Assembly (NCBI GenBank): GCA_947561395.2
Contig: OX387184.1
Coordinates: forward strand, 29,378,766-29,442,765
DNA length: 64,000 nucleotides
Direction: 5' to 3'
Source of the DNA: Buxus sempervirens
Taxonomy: Eukaryota; Streptophyta; Magnoliopsida; Buxales; Buxaceae
A program made the translations under genes and the position numbers. Positions 49,001 to 60,303 of this stretch are shown in pieces; within the stretch, counting starts at the first letter, position 1; each line of letters begins with the position of its first letter. Below the pieces are notes generated by a model. That model ran no database searches. It saw nothing but the letters and a program-made list of their open reading frames with translations, and was not told the DNA's origin.

Positions 49001-49851
49001 ATATAGCTAAAAAAAGACAAGTGATCAATGCAAGGTCATGTTACATAATCGGTGGCCAGAATGCTTTAGAAACAACAAAAAAACAGCAGCTTCAAGGGGG
49101 AAGAAAAAAGATGCATTCCCTCTTGATGACAAATGGCAAACAATCACATGTCATTAAAGAAAGAGAAGAAAAACCATAGCAAGCTGCGACCAGCAAACCA
49201 ATATCAAAAAAATCATAAAAAAAAGGATGAGGAGAGAGCATGGGGAAGGGAATGAGGGCTGGTATAGGGGTACACGAGATCATAAGCTAAGAAGGAACAT
49301 GATCCTTCTGAAAAATACTTAAAATGGACTCATGGACAGCAGCCAAAGGATGCTAAAAAAGGGGGTGAAACTAGGCTCCTATGCCTCACCAAAAACCCTA
49401 CGTGAGCCTCTTGCTGGTGGTGGTTCTCATGACTAACAAATAGAACATACACATGCTTAGAATACCATGGCAATGAGTTCATGCAAGAGAGGAGGACAAG
49501 CTCGAGAAATCCTTCGAAAAATTCTGGCTTTAATATATATGAAGTACAAAGTGTTGAGGACCATTACCTGGTGGTTTTTACACCCCTGGGAAAGGTGGAG
49601 ACACCTCGTTGTGACTGGGAAGCTGCTGGTAGGTCCTCCCACAGTAGCAACAGCAAGTAGCTTCTACTTCTTGGCACTTGGTGGGTGAGAGATGAAGAGG
49701 AGAGAGAGAGAGGAGGAGAAGGGGTGGAGCCACCTTGGGGTGGAGTGGGAAGGTGATGGAGGCAAAGGTGCTCAAAAGGGAGGGGTTCGGATGAAGAAGG
49801 AAAGGGGAGAAAGAGCTAAAAGCAAGCCAACCCTTGGAAAGGGGGCTGCTG

Positions 49852-49863
49852 CCCCCTTTTATA
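49852..49863 (-). promoter_or_regulatory. TATA box of A3 LTR
   Basis: TATAAAAGGGGG on the minus strand; palindromes start 13 bp upstream. Confidence 0.65.
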
Positions 49864-49875
49864 AAAAAACTTAAT

Positions 49876-50120
49876 GTATCCGGCCTTGAAGGCCGGATAC
49901 ACTATGCCCTATGTGTATCCGGCCTCCAAGGTCCGATACACTAAGGGTTGTTTGTATCCGGCATTAAATGCCGGATACAAAACACAATTATTGCCAAAAT
50001 TAATGCCGCCGCGAATCTGTCGGGGAATTGGCGCGAATCTCGCCGAGCAAATCTTTGTATCCGGTATTTGAGTCTGGATATACACAATGGTATGTGTATC
50101 CGGAATATTTGACCGGATAC
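49876..50120. repeat. TATA-proximal palindrome array in A3
   Basis: Five units: GTATCCGGCCTT/AAGGCCGGATAC, GTATCCGGCCT/AGGTCCGATAC, GTATCCGGCATT/AATGCCGGATAC, a TATCCGGTATT unit and GTATCCGG/CCGGATAC. Confidence 0.87.
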
Positions 50121-50959
50121 AAATAAAAAAATTACGTATTTGCCCTTCGACTTGACCGATTCGACCAATTTGACACTTTTGGATATCTACGGATCGCCCC
50201 CTGCGAATTTTGGTTTAGTCCCTGAGATTTTTAGTGATTTTTGGATATTTAAGATTTAGTCCCCGAGATATTTTGCTGCGTTGGCTGCCACGTGGGCAGT
50301 TCCTGCGCCACGTGTGCAGTTTCTGGTTTTGCTGCTCGGAAACTTCGACAGCTCATATCTCCTTCATCCAAACTCTGATTTGAGCAAACTCAGTTGCGTT
50401 AGACTCGTATTGGAGCCCTCTATCCAATGACGTAGGGCTAGGCACTTGGCACGAGGTTCGAGGAAAAGTCAACTTTTGGCTCTCCTTTAAATTCGACCGG
50501 CCCACCGAACCTTCATCCGGACTCCGATTCCAGCAAACTCAGTTGCGTTGGACTCGTGTCGGGATTCTCTATCCATTGAGATAAAGCAAGGTGGCCAATT
50601 ATTACTTGATCAAAAGGTTAAATTTTGACCCATCAGGGTTTGACTTTTTGGTCCAGGGTTTGCATTTCCGGCTCTTCCGGGAGCGCAAAAATGAGGTGCT
50701 TACAGTATCTTTAATCCACACCTTGGTGGATGTTATTTATGTTATTTAGTTGAACCCTTTCTAGACTTCATATATGAAAAATAAAAGGATTATTTTGATA
50801 GTTTAATTCCGTGCTTCTGAATGATGATTTTATTTCCGCACTCTGATATAATAAATGAAGTTGTTTAAGTTTGGAATAGTGTTTTGGGCCATTTTCCCTA
50901 ACAAACCAGATTTGGGTGTATGAGATTAAATAAACCTGGATCCAGGGCGTTACAGTAAA

Positions 50960-52123
50960 GGTGTCAATGCACTTTTTAGTCCAATATCTGCTGACAAATT
51001 CAAACGGGTGTCCACTTGTCAGACCAATAAAGAAATTTGGGATATTTTAGAAGCCACTCATGAGGGAACTGTCCTTGTGAAGAATTCCAAATTGCAGATG
51101 CTTATCACTAGGTTTGTAGAATTAAAAATGGGAGAGGATGAACCTTTTGATTCTTTCTACGCCAAACTAAGTGATATAGTAAACTCCAGTTTCAACCTTG
51201 GTGATAGAATTCCTCCAAATAGAGTGGTAAGGAAAATTCTTAGAGCTCTTCCTAAAAGGTATAGACCCAAAGTTATTGCTATAGAAGAGAGTAAGGACAT
51301 TGATGGTATTAGGATAGAAGACCTTATAGGTTCGATTCAGACTTATGAACTTACTCTCCCTCCAACTAAGAAGAATAAGTCTATTGCTCTTAAAACAATA
51401 AAAGAAAAGACTTATGATGACTTTAGTGACGAATCTATGGCAGATGAAGATATTGCTTTCTTCGTAAAGAATTTCAGAAAAATTTTCAAACTAAAGAAAC
51501 CAAGGAGAGGCAATGAAAGATATAGGTCTAAGGGGAGTTCTAGTGGTAAAGACAATAAACCTAAAGTCAAATTTGAGTATAAGGACTCAAAAAATCCTAA
51601 GTACACCTGGTTGAAGAAACTTCAGCAGATTAGATGCCATGAATGTCAGGGTTTTGGTCACATCAGGTCTGAGTGTCCCACGTTCAAAAAACTTCAAGGA
51701 AAAGCTATGAATGCTACCATATTTGATGATGAGAGTGCCTATGATCGAGATAGTGAGGACTCCTATATAGAGGAAAGTCCAAACTACATGGCATTCACTT
51801 CTATTGTTGGAAGTGGTGATGCTAGCAATCATGAAGACTCTATACCAAGTAAGAATGCAATAGATTCTCATGGTGAGTCTGATGATGAGGAAAGTATACA
51901 AGAGGCATATTACAAGCTGTTTAAAGAGTGTTTGAAGGTGAAGAAACAATTGAAATCCACTCTTAAAAGGCTTGATGAAGTTGAATTCAAGAAAGAAGAT
52001 CTTCAAGCCAAATTTGAAGAATATACTTCATGTGTGAGTGGATACAAGTTAAAGATTGAATCTCTAGAGTCTGAAAACAAGTCTTTTAAGCTTGAGCTTG
52101 AAAAGACAAAAACACAACTTTAG
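50960..52123 (+). pseudogene. Copia gag, central and C-terminal part
   Basis: The helical gag core of copia elements: TNKEIWDILEATHEGT, FDSFYAKLSDIVNS, RKILRALPKRYRPKV and IGSIQTYEL. A basic region and a zinc knuckle follow (CHECQGFGHIRSEC, CX2CX4HX4C), then an acidic stretch and a long charged coiled coil to the end. A second zinc knuckle (CHFCGISGHIRPNC) lies near 52390. It forms the particle coat and binds element RNA in the family. Confidence 0.88.
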
Positions 52124-52147
52124 AACTTTTCTATAGGTTCAACCAAC

Positions 52148-55100
52148 TTGGACAGTATATTAGGGATTTTTCAATCAGGAACTGATAAAAGGGGATTAGG
52201 CTACAAAGATGCTTCCAAGGATGCACCTTCCTCTTTCAAGACTACATTTGTATCTGCCAAAGGAAATAGTAAGCCAATCCACCCAAGGGTAAGACAAATC
52301 AAAACAGGAACCAAGTTCAGCAGTCTAATTGGTCAAAACCTAGGAGTCAACCAACTAGGGGATTTCAATCTCATAACTTTATTCCCACTTGTCACTTTTG
52401 TGGTATTTCAGGACATATAAGGCCAAATTGTTGGGATTTATATCAAAACTGTAGGAAGTCCTTTCCTAGAAAAAGTGAAGAGAATTTGTCTAAACAAGTC
52501 AAAGAGCTTTCAAATCAGACAAAACTCTTAAGTCAACAATTAGCCTCAATGACTAAGAAATCCTCAAAACCTAAGCAACTTTGGGTTAAGAAAAGTGATT
52601 TTGTTTGTAATGTAGTCCATGTTGCTTTAAAGGCTAGAAATAGTCTTATGTGGTATTTGGATAGTGCTTGTTCCCATCATATGTGTGGTGACAAGTCCTT
52701 GTTTAAATCTCTTGAGGATTATTCCTGTGGTACTGTTACCTTTGGAGATGGAGGCAAAGCTCCTATAGTGGGTAAGGGTGTTGTTGAAATTCATGGCTTA
52801 CCTACTTTGCATGATGTGTTGTTTGTTTATGGTTTGAAAGCTAATCTGATTAGTATAAGTCAATTGTGTGATTCAAACATGGAGGTTAAATTTGTTAAAA
52901 ACATGTGTTCGGTGTTTGATTCAAATGGCTTGTGTGTGCTTCAAGGTAACAGAACTCCTGATAATTGCTATGGCGTTGTTTCTAACTTTGATCTTATATG
53001 CAATAGTACAAAAATTGTTTTGCATGATTTATGGCATCAAAGGTTAGGACATTTGAATTACAAGAATTTGACTGAATTGTCCACGCATGAAATTGTTAGA
53101 GATATTCCCAAATTTGTGAAATTTGATCCTACTATGTGTGGGCCATGTCAATTGGGAAAACAAATTAGGACAAGTCACAAAAAGACTTCTGAATGTTTAA
53201 CCCACAGACCTCTTGAATTATTGCATATGGATCTTATGGGTCCTTCTAGGACAGAAAGTCTAGGGGGTAGGAGATACATCTTGGTAGTTGTGGGTGACTT
53301 CTCTAGATTCACATGGGTTGAATTGTTGAGAGAAAAATCAAAAGTGGCTGAGTTGATCAAGTCCTTATGTAGGAGACTCTCAAATGAAAAAGAGTCTAAA
53401 GTTGGAAAGATTAGGAGTGACCATGGAAAAGAGTTTGAGAACTCAATTCTGGAAAATTTTTGTCTTGAAGAGGGAATTCATCATGAGTTCTCAGCACCCA
53501 TAACTCTACAACAAAATGGAGTTGTTGAGAGAAAAAACAGGGTACTTCAAGAGATGGCCCGTGTAATGATTCATGCTATGAGTGTAGCCATGTATTTATG
53601 GGGAGAAGCTATTAACACAGATTGTCATGTGATTAATAGAGTCTATTTGAGACCAGGGAGTACTGAGACTCCTTATGAACTTTGGTTTGGTAAAAACCCA
53701 TTGTTAAATATTTTTGTGTCTTTGGGAGTAAGTGTTTTATTCTTAGAGATAGGGAGAATTTAACAAAGTTTGATGCTAAGAGTGATGAAGGAATTTTTCT
53801 AGGTTACTCTAGAAATAGCCGGGCCTATCGTGTGTATAATATTTGTACACACACAGTTATGGAATCCATCAATGTTGTGGTGGATGAGACTGTTGGGAAG
53901 TCTCAAATTAAGGGGGAGTCAATTTTTGAGTTAGATGATTCTGAGTCTACTGAGTTTGCACCTTCAAAATCTGTAGGCACTACTCCTTCAAGTTCTGTAG
54001 AGAGTCCCACATCTACACCTGGTCCTACAAAAGAACCTTCTTCAAGAGTCAAGTTAAATCATCCCAAAGAGCTCTTAATTGGTGATTTGAATGAGGGGAT
54101 GAGACTACGTAGGAAAGTATTAAATCAGATGTCTTACACTTCCTATGTGTCAACACTTGAATCCAAGAAGATAGAGGAAGCACTTACTGATGAATGCTGG
54201 ATTAATGCCATGCATGATGAACTAAATCAGTTCATTAGGAATGATGTGTGGTATCTTGTTCCTAAACCTCAAAAATCACAATATTATTGGTACCAAATGG
54301 ATTTTCAAAAATAAATCGGATGAACATGGTACTATTATGAGAAATAAGGCTAGATTGGTGGCACAGGGATATACCCAAGTTGAGGGTATTGATTTTGATG
54401 AAACTTTTGCTCCCGTAGCTAGGCTTGAATCAATAAGGATTTTGCTAGCTATTGCTTGTCACTTGGGTTTTAAATTGCATCAAATGGATGTGAAAAGTAC
54501 TTTTCTGAATGGGATACTTCATGAAGAAGTATATGTTGAACAACCCAAGGGGGTTTTTTGATCCTAAGCTTCCTCATCATGTGTTTAGGCTTAAGAAAGC
54601 CTTGTATGGGTTGAAACAAGCTCCTAGAGCTTGGTATGAGAGACTTATTGCTTATCTTTTAAATCACAACTTTACAAGAGGAGAAGTTGATAGAACTCTG
54701 TTCATTAGAAAGGATGAGGATAGTTTCACTGTTGCACAAATATATGTGGATGATATTGTGTTTGATTCTCCTGTTGAATCTCTTGGTTTGAATTTTGCTG
54801 ATGCTATGAAACATGAATTTGAGATGAGTATGGTTGGTGAACTTAACTTCTTCTTAGGTCTTTAGATTTCTCAATCCTCAGATGGGATATTTATATTTCA
54901 ATCTAAGTATGCCAAAGACCTTGTGAAGAGATTTGGGTTAGACAGTAAGAAACATACCAAGACCCCCATGAGCACTACCTTGAAGTTGAGTGCTGATTTA
55001 TTTGAAAAGAGTGTAGAACACACTCTTTACAGAAGCATGATAGGTAGTCTTCTCTACCTTACAGCTAGTAGGCCAGATATTGCCTTTAGTGTAGGTGTTT

Positions 55101-55687
55101 GTGTTAGGTTTCAAGCTGATCCTAGAGAGTCTCACTTATCTGCTGTTAAATGTATTATACGATATGTTAATGGCACAGTTGATCATGGTATTTTATTCTC
55201 TAGAGACACTTTTGCAATTTTAGCAGGCTATTCTGATGCCGATTGGGCTGGAAATGTAGATGATAGGAAGAGCACCACCGGAGGTTGTTTCTATGTTGGA
55301 AACAACTTAGTGGCCTGGATGAGCAAAAAGCAAAACTCTATCTCCTTGTCCACAGTTGAAGTTGAGTATATAGCTGCTGGTAGTTGTTGCACTCAATTGC
55401 TTTGGATGAAGCAAATGTTGAGTGATTATGGGATTGAACAGGGGACTATTGTCTTGTATTGTGATAATACAAGTGCAATTAACATTTCCAAAAACCCTAT
55501 TCAGCACTCTCGAATCAAGCACATTGATATAAGACATCACTTTATTCGAGAGTTGGTTGAAGATCATGTGATATCCTTAGAACACATCCCATCTGAAAAC
55601 CAATTAGCTGACCTCTTTACCATACCTTTAGATGCTCTTAGGTTTGAGTCTCTTAGGAAAGCTATTGGTATTGGTCCTCTTCCATAA
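52148..55687 (+). pseudogene. Copia pol: protease, integrase, RT, RNase H
   Basis: Protease: WYLDSACSHHM near 52651. Pre-integrase zinc region: LWHQRLGHLNYKNL and CGPCQLGKQ. Integrase core: LLHMDLMGPSRTES, IRSDHGKEFEN and LQQNGVVERKNR. A Ser/Thr/Pro-rich linker lies at about 53930-54060. [48 protein letters not shown] and YVDDIVF. RNase H: SADLFEKSVEHTLYRSMIG, SRPDIAFSVG, YSDADWAGNVDDRKSTTGG, LYCDNTSAINISKNP and HIPSENQLADLFT. All expected domains are recognisable in copia order. There are several breaks. Confidence 0.92.
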
Positions 55688-57437
55688 GAAGGACTTTGTA
55701 GCATGCTTTAGGGTGTCTCATGCATATTTTCTTTCTTTAGCATGTTTATTTTTGTGTTATGTTTTTTGTTGGTTTATTTAGTTTTGTTTCTCGGTTTTCG
55801 TATGTGTTTGTGCCTTGACATTTGTCAAATATAGGATAGGTATAATTTTGTGAAACAAGAAATTTTTTACATTTTGGGAACCTATAGCTCTTCAAATATT
55901 GTTTTACAAACTCTTCTTCAATAGTTTCTTATAAAGACACAAGCATTTCTCTTATTTCTTTTTGTCGTTTGTATATCACTTACACACACCAAATACAATT
56001 AAGCAAGCTTAATTTTTCTTTTTCGGTGAGTGTGTGGATAGGCAATCCTTGATTTACTCTTGTCTATGTAAAGTTAAAAAGACCCTAGCATATGACCTTG
56101 TGTTAAAAAGAGATTTCTCCCTTGTGTTTAAAAGAAAAAGCTATTTGAAAAGAACTTTGGGATGAGCTATAAACCCCAGATATCTTGATTTCAAAAAGAA
56201 ATAAAAGGAGTACAACCATGGAATAAGTTGTAAACCCCAGATATTCTAAGAAACATTACTCCTTGTGCAAAAAGAGTGTCAAAGATAGGGGGAGAAAGTT
56301 TCAAAAACAGAATCTTTAAGGTCTCAAAATTCATGAAGGGGTTCTTTATAATTCATAGAGAGACTTGAGTAATAATGTAATTTCTTGATAAATGGCCAAA
56401 TCCTCTTCACCAAGCTCTTATTTAAAGAAACCTTGTTGTGTTTGGTTTTGCACATGCACACAAGCACAATTAGGAATTTGGTTGAGTTGTTGTGTCGATA
56501 TTTGGAAATATTGAAGTTGGATTTCCCAAAATTTGATTTTTAGAGTAAAATGGTTCTCAAAAGTTTTCATGATTTTATACTTCTTTTATATTTTTCTTTA
56601 TGTCTTGGATGCTTTTAGGTTTGTTGGAAGTATTTTTGGTTGAAAAAGATTGAGTTCACTGAGTGAAGTTTTCAATTTTTTCTGAACTGTCTCTTAGTGT
56701 TCGAGCAGTGTCTCAAATGCTGGCTAGCATTGGTCTATCTCTATCGAACATTGGTTTTTAGTGTAAATTTAACGTTCGAATGCCTCTTCTTGTTCGAACA
56801 GCGTTCGCATGTTATTTCTCAAACCAAACTTGTGTTCAACGATAGACTTGCGTTCGACCTGGTGTTCAAACGTTCAATTAAGACGTTATCTCACGCCAAA
56901 CCCCTCGCACGTCTGGCAATCGTGGTTTCCCTTGTTTCCTTTGGTTTTTTCTCGTCTCAAATCTTCAGGATATCGCGATTCAGGGTAAGAAATCATGATT
57001 TCATGCATTTCTTTGTGTTTTCCATTCTTGGTTTTTGGTTTCTAGGGTTTTATTTTGTAAATCCTTGCTTCGTGCTTGTTTTCAAGTTCCTTTTGTTTCC
57101 AATCACTTCAAATATGTTCCAATCGTGCTTTATTGTTGATTTCGAGTGATTTGGTGTTTTTGTTGAAAATCCCCAAATCTGGGGTTCTTGTTCTTGAACG
57201 TTAGATAACGTTCGATCTATCGTTCGAATGTTCATCTATTGTTTTTCGAGAATTTAATATTTTTCGACTAAAAATGATTTCTCTTGGTTTTTCTTCGTAA
57301 TTATCATGCATTTTATCATTCTTAAGCATATAATTTAGTTTTTGTTGTTGAATTACATGTTTAGATTTGTTCTTACATGTTCTTCCTTTGTGTTTGTTTA
57401 TTTATTTTTCTTTCTTTGTCATGTTGTCCACTCTTAG
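55688..57437 (+). mobile_element. Copia 3' region between pol and the extra gene
   Basis: No domain is seen. The later half (about 56695-57240) is rich in GTTCGAA/ACGTTCGA words, also found in the 3' LTR at 59225-59625. Confidence 0.75.
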
Positions 57438-58604
57438 ATGCCTAGAACCAAGTCCTTAGGTGCTAAGAATTCCAATAAGAAACCTAGGGTGGATGAGGCA
57501 AACTTCTTTGATCTTAATGCCAGGAAAAATTTTGAAGAATACTTTGGTCAAAGGTCTGTCATAATTGAGACGGTTGTGAAGTTTGATATGCTTCTCTCAT
57601 AAATCTTTGATTGTTTCTCCGATAGAGGATGGGCTAGTATGTTTGACAATTTTACTCTTCCTTCTCGTGAGATGGTAAGAGAATTCTATGCTAATATACA
57701 TCACATCAATTGGGATAGCAATGAATTCTCTACTTATTTGAGAGGTTTGGTTTTTCGTATCAATCCTGATGTGTTGGCCTCTGTTCTTGGTCTTCCTAGG
57801 GTTCCTAACCATCAATACCCCTATCCCGAGACCAATGCTTCCTTTAAGAATTTGTTGGCTGATACTCTTCTATGAAACGGAAGAGGTAATTGGATCTACA
57901 AGGGTGAAGCCCTTGAAGCCAACAAATTCTCAGCTAAGACAATTGTTGTTTTTCGTATTCAAAGCAACAATCTCTATCTTGTTGCTCACAAGTCATCCAT
58001 TCCTTTTGATGAGCTTGTTTTTCTTTATGCTTTGAAAAAGCATCATTCCATTGATCTTCCTTCTGTGATTTGCTCAAAGATCTTGGAGGTCTTTAATTTC
58101 TCGAAGCACACATATGGGCTTCCTTATGAATGTCTCATTGCCCGGTTGGTTGTAGCCCTCAATATCTCTTTTCCTAAACTTGAATTATGTAAGGCTAATC
58201 AACCCATTACTGACACCACCCTCCATCAGAGTCGAGCTCACTTGTCCTCCACTCCTGCTCCTGCCCAGCCTCAACCTCCCTCTCCACTCCATGAGGAAAT
58301 CACCTTCCTCAAAGATCAAAATTCTCAAATTTTGAATATTTTACAGCATTAGGATGAACAAGCTCAGAAGAATCATGAAGATGCCTTAAGGAGATTTCAG
58401 AGGTTAGAGCTTCGTCAGAGGAATTTAGAGATCTTGTAACAAAGGCTTTCTAAGGAGTTGGTTGACTATTTTAATAGTCAAGTTGATGAGGAGGACGACG
58501 AAGAGTCATCTGCTGCTCCAAGTGATTCCAGGAGTCCTAGCATTGGTGGCAATGGTGTTGCTCCAGGACCTACTGATGTTCCGGGTCCCAGTGGAGGTGG
58601 ATGA
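57438..58604 (+). pseudogene. Env-like extra gene of the SIRE-type copia element, decayed
   Basis: Starts at ATG 57438 (MPRTKSLGAKNSNKKPRVDE). The segments WASMFDNFTLPSREMVREFY, ANIHHINWDSNEFSTYLRG and LASVLGLPRVPNHQYPYPE resemble the plant 'putative transposon protein' region often found after pol in SIRE/Maximus elements and called env-like by position. Later segments (about 58240-58440) are P-rich and then Q/E/R-rich and probably coiled. I see no clear signal peptide or membrane segment, so an envelope role is not supported here. It is broken several times. Confidence 0.7.
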
Positions 58605-59090
58605 GATGCTTGCCCCTCTCACTCTTGAGGAGATGTTCCGTTTGTCTAGTCGTGACAAAAAGGGGGATATATGTTTTGTTAGCTTGGATGTATTTTTTTT
58701 TGAATTGGATGTAGTTTCTTTGAACATGATGTATATTTGTTTTACATGGATGGATGTAAATATTTGGTTAGTTATATTTTGTGGGTGATTGTACTTAACA
58801 CACATTAGGTTAATATATGTTTCTTTTATATTGGATATTGTGAATGAAAAGCCTATATAAATTTTATCATGGATACTTGCATACGTGTGCTAAGTTTATT
58901 TTTTATCCTTTGCTTTTCACCTGGTATTTCTTTATTTGTGGTGTTTCAGGAATAGGTGAATAAGTTTGAGTTTGATGAGTTTAGGATAAGGTCATGTCAA
59001 ATTTTTTATTTTTTATTTTTTGTTGTTCTGGTTGTTGCTTGGTGGTTCACAACAACTACGATTAGTTTTGTTATTTTGTCATGGAATAGC

Positions 59091-59103
59091 CAAAGGGGGA
59101 GTT
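59091..59103 (+). other. Polypurine tract of the copia element
   Basis: CAAAGGGGGAG directly before the 3' LTR start TGTTAGG, the common arrangement in SIRE-type elements. Confidence 0.85.
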
Positions 59104-60303
59104 TGTTAGGTTTAATATTTTGGTTTAGCTTGATTCCGTGTCAAAGGATAAGTGTTCAATGTGTTTAAGTTAATTGGAATAGGTTATAGGAGTCATGGTT
59201 CAAATGGTGTCAAAGTCTGATTCAAATTGAAGAAATATGATGAATGTTCGATAAACGTTTGAAGCACCATTCGACCGTTCAATGCAAGAATCAGTTGTAG
59301 ACAAACCCGAGCGTAGCATTCGATAGCGTGGGATGCAACGTTCGATCATTCAGGTTCTGCAGACAAACCTGAGAGTAGCGTTCAAGAGTGTGAGACATGC
59401 CATTCGACTGTTCAGAGTTTGCAGAGAAACCCGAGAGTTGCGTTCAATAATGTGAGATACAATGTTCGAATGTTAGTGTATTTTAACCTAACGTTAAAGC
59501 CATCGTTCGAACGTTAGTATTGATCGAACCCATCGTGAGTCCTTCGTTCGAATAGATGGGGTGAAGTAGTTTTACGAACTGAACGTTAGAGCCGCGTTCG
59601 ATGAACATTCGAACATTCAAGTCGTAAAATTACTTATAAAATTCTGATTTTTTCTGATTTGTTTCCTTCTTCTCCTAGATCTTTTTCTAACCTATATAAG
59701 GATTGTTTAGGGATTCTAATTGAGTGACTCAAGATTTTTTTGGAACCTTAAATCGTGTGTGTGAGGAAAAGAACTTTTTCTCCTTCCCTTTCTACCTTTG
59801 AGCCATCAAACCTTCCTTTCTTCCTTCTTCTCTTACCTTGGAGTTCCGGGTTGGAGAGCTTGCTCGTGGGAGTTCCTACGGTTGTTGAGTGAGTTCGTTT
59901 GGCACTTCACAAAGAAGATATTCAGATTTCTGGATCATTGCAAGGTTGCAAATTTGAAGAGTTCTTCAGATACTTACACTGTGAGTTAGAGTTTGTGTTG
60001 GGTCGTCTGAACCACTGCTGTAAGTCTTCTTCTTATAGTGAATTTTCTGAGGTGGCACTTGATCGCCCGGAGGGTTTTTTTCTTTGAGAGTTCTCTTAGA
60101 GTTTTCCCTTTGTCACCAAAATTTCTTGTGTGATTCTCATTATTTTATTTGCAGTTTTGTGTGATTGGTTGCTATTTGTTCAAGACTTGTGCATGCCTAT
60201 TAATTAAGGACTTGTCTTTAATTAGTAGAATTTTTATTCCACAATCATTTACACCTATTCAGCCCCTCTAGGTATTGTTAGAGTCTAAACCGTGTTTTTT
60301 AGG
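59104..60303 (+). repeat. Copia 3' LTR
   Basis: Begins TGTTAGGTTTAA. The end is set near 60300 by similarity to 41603-41650 and is uncertain by a few bases. A TATA box (CTATATAAGG) lies near 59692. The region upstream of it has a 62-bp tandem repeat, three units, and many GTTCGA words. Confidence 0.85.
59270..59480 (+). repeat. 62-bp tandem repeat upstream of the copia TATA box
   Basis: Three units marked by GACAAACCCGAG (59300), GACAAACCTGAG (59362) and GAGAAACCCGAG (about 59424), each with an ATTCGA or GTTCGA word and a GTGNGA word. Confidence 0.8.

Larger units (their letters stand above)
47157..50704 (-). mobile_element. A3: solo A-type Tat LTR in E1
   Basis: 3,548 bp, TGTGCGCGCATC...GGTGCTTACA, with the duplication gtatc (47152-47156 and 50705-50709). 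PBS-like core at 47192-47201, distal palindromes at 48185-48255, TATA box at 49852-49863 and array at 49876-50120. It is closest in text to A2 and A5. Confidence 0.93.
41915..50954 (+). mobile_element. E1: Tekay-type solo LTR in copia gag, with two nested LTRs
   Basis: Starts TGTAAAATCCCAG and ends GGGCGTTACA, with the duplication gtaaa (41910-41914 and 50955-50959). Without C2 and A3 it is about 2.47 kb. Pieces: 41915-42027, 45042-47156 and 50710-50954. Its ends are the plus-strand equivalent of the D ends. A TATATAAGG box lies at about 45041-45049. No interior is present, so it is a solo LTR. Confidence 0.88.
41603..60303 (+). mobile_element. SIRE/Maximus-like copia element, 5' LTR interrupted by B
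   Basis: Order: 5' LTR remnant (41603-41652), tRNA-Met primer site, gag, protease, integrase, RT, RNase H, an env-like extra gene, polypurine tract, 3' LTR (59104 to about 60303). Integrase before RT is the copia order. A long 3' region with an extra gene marks the SIRE/Maximus clade. Only about 50 bp of the two LTRs can be compared, with a few differences. It is broken several times in coding regions and by the E1 insertion; it is the oldest layer seen. Confidence 0.88.
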
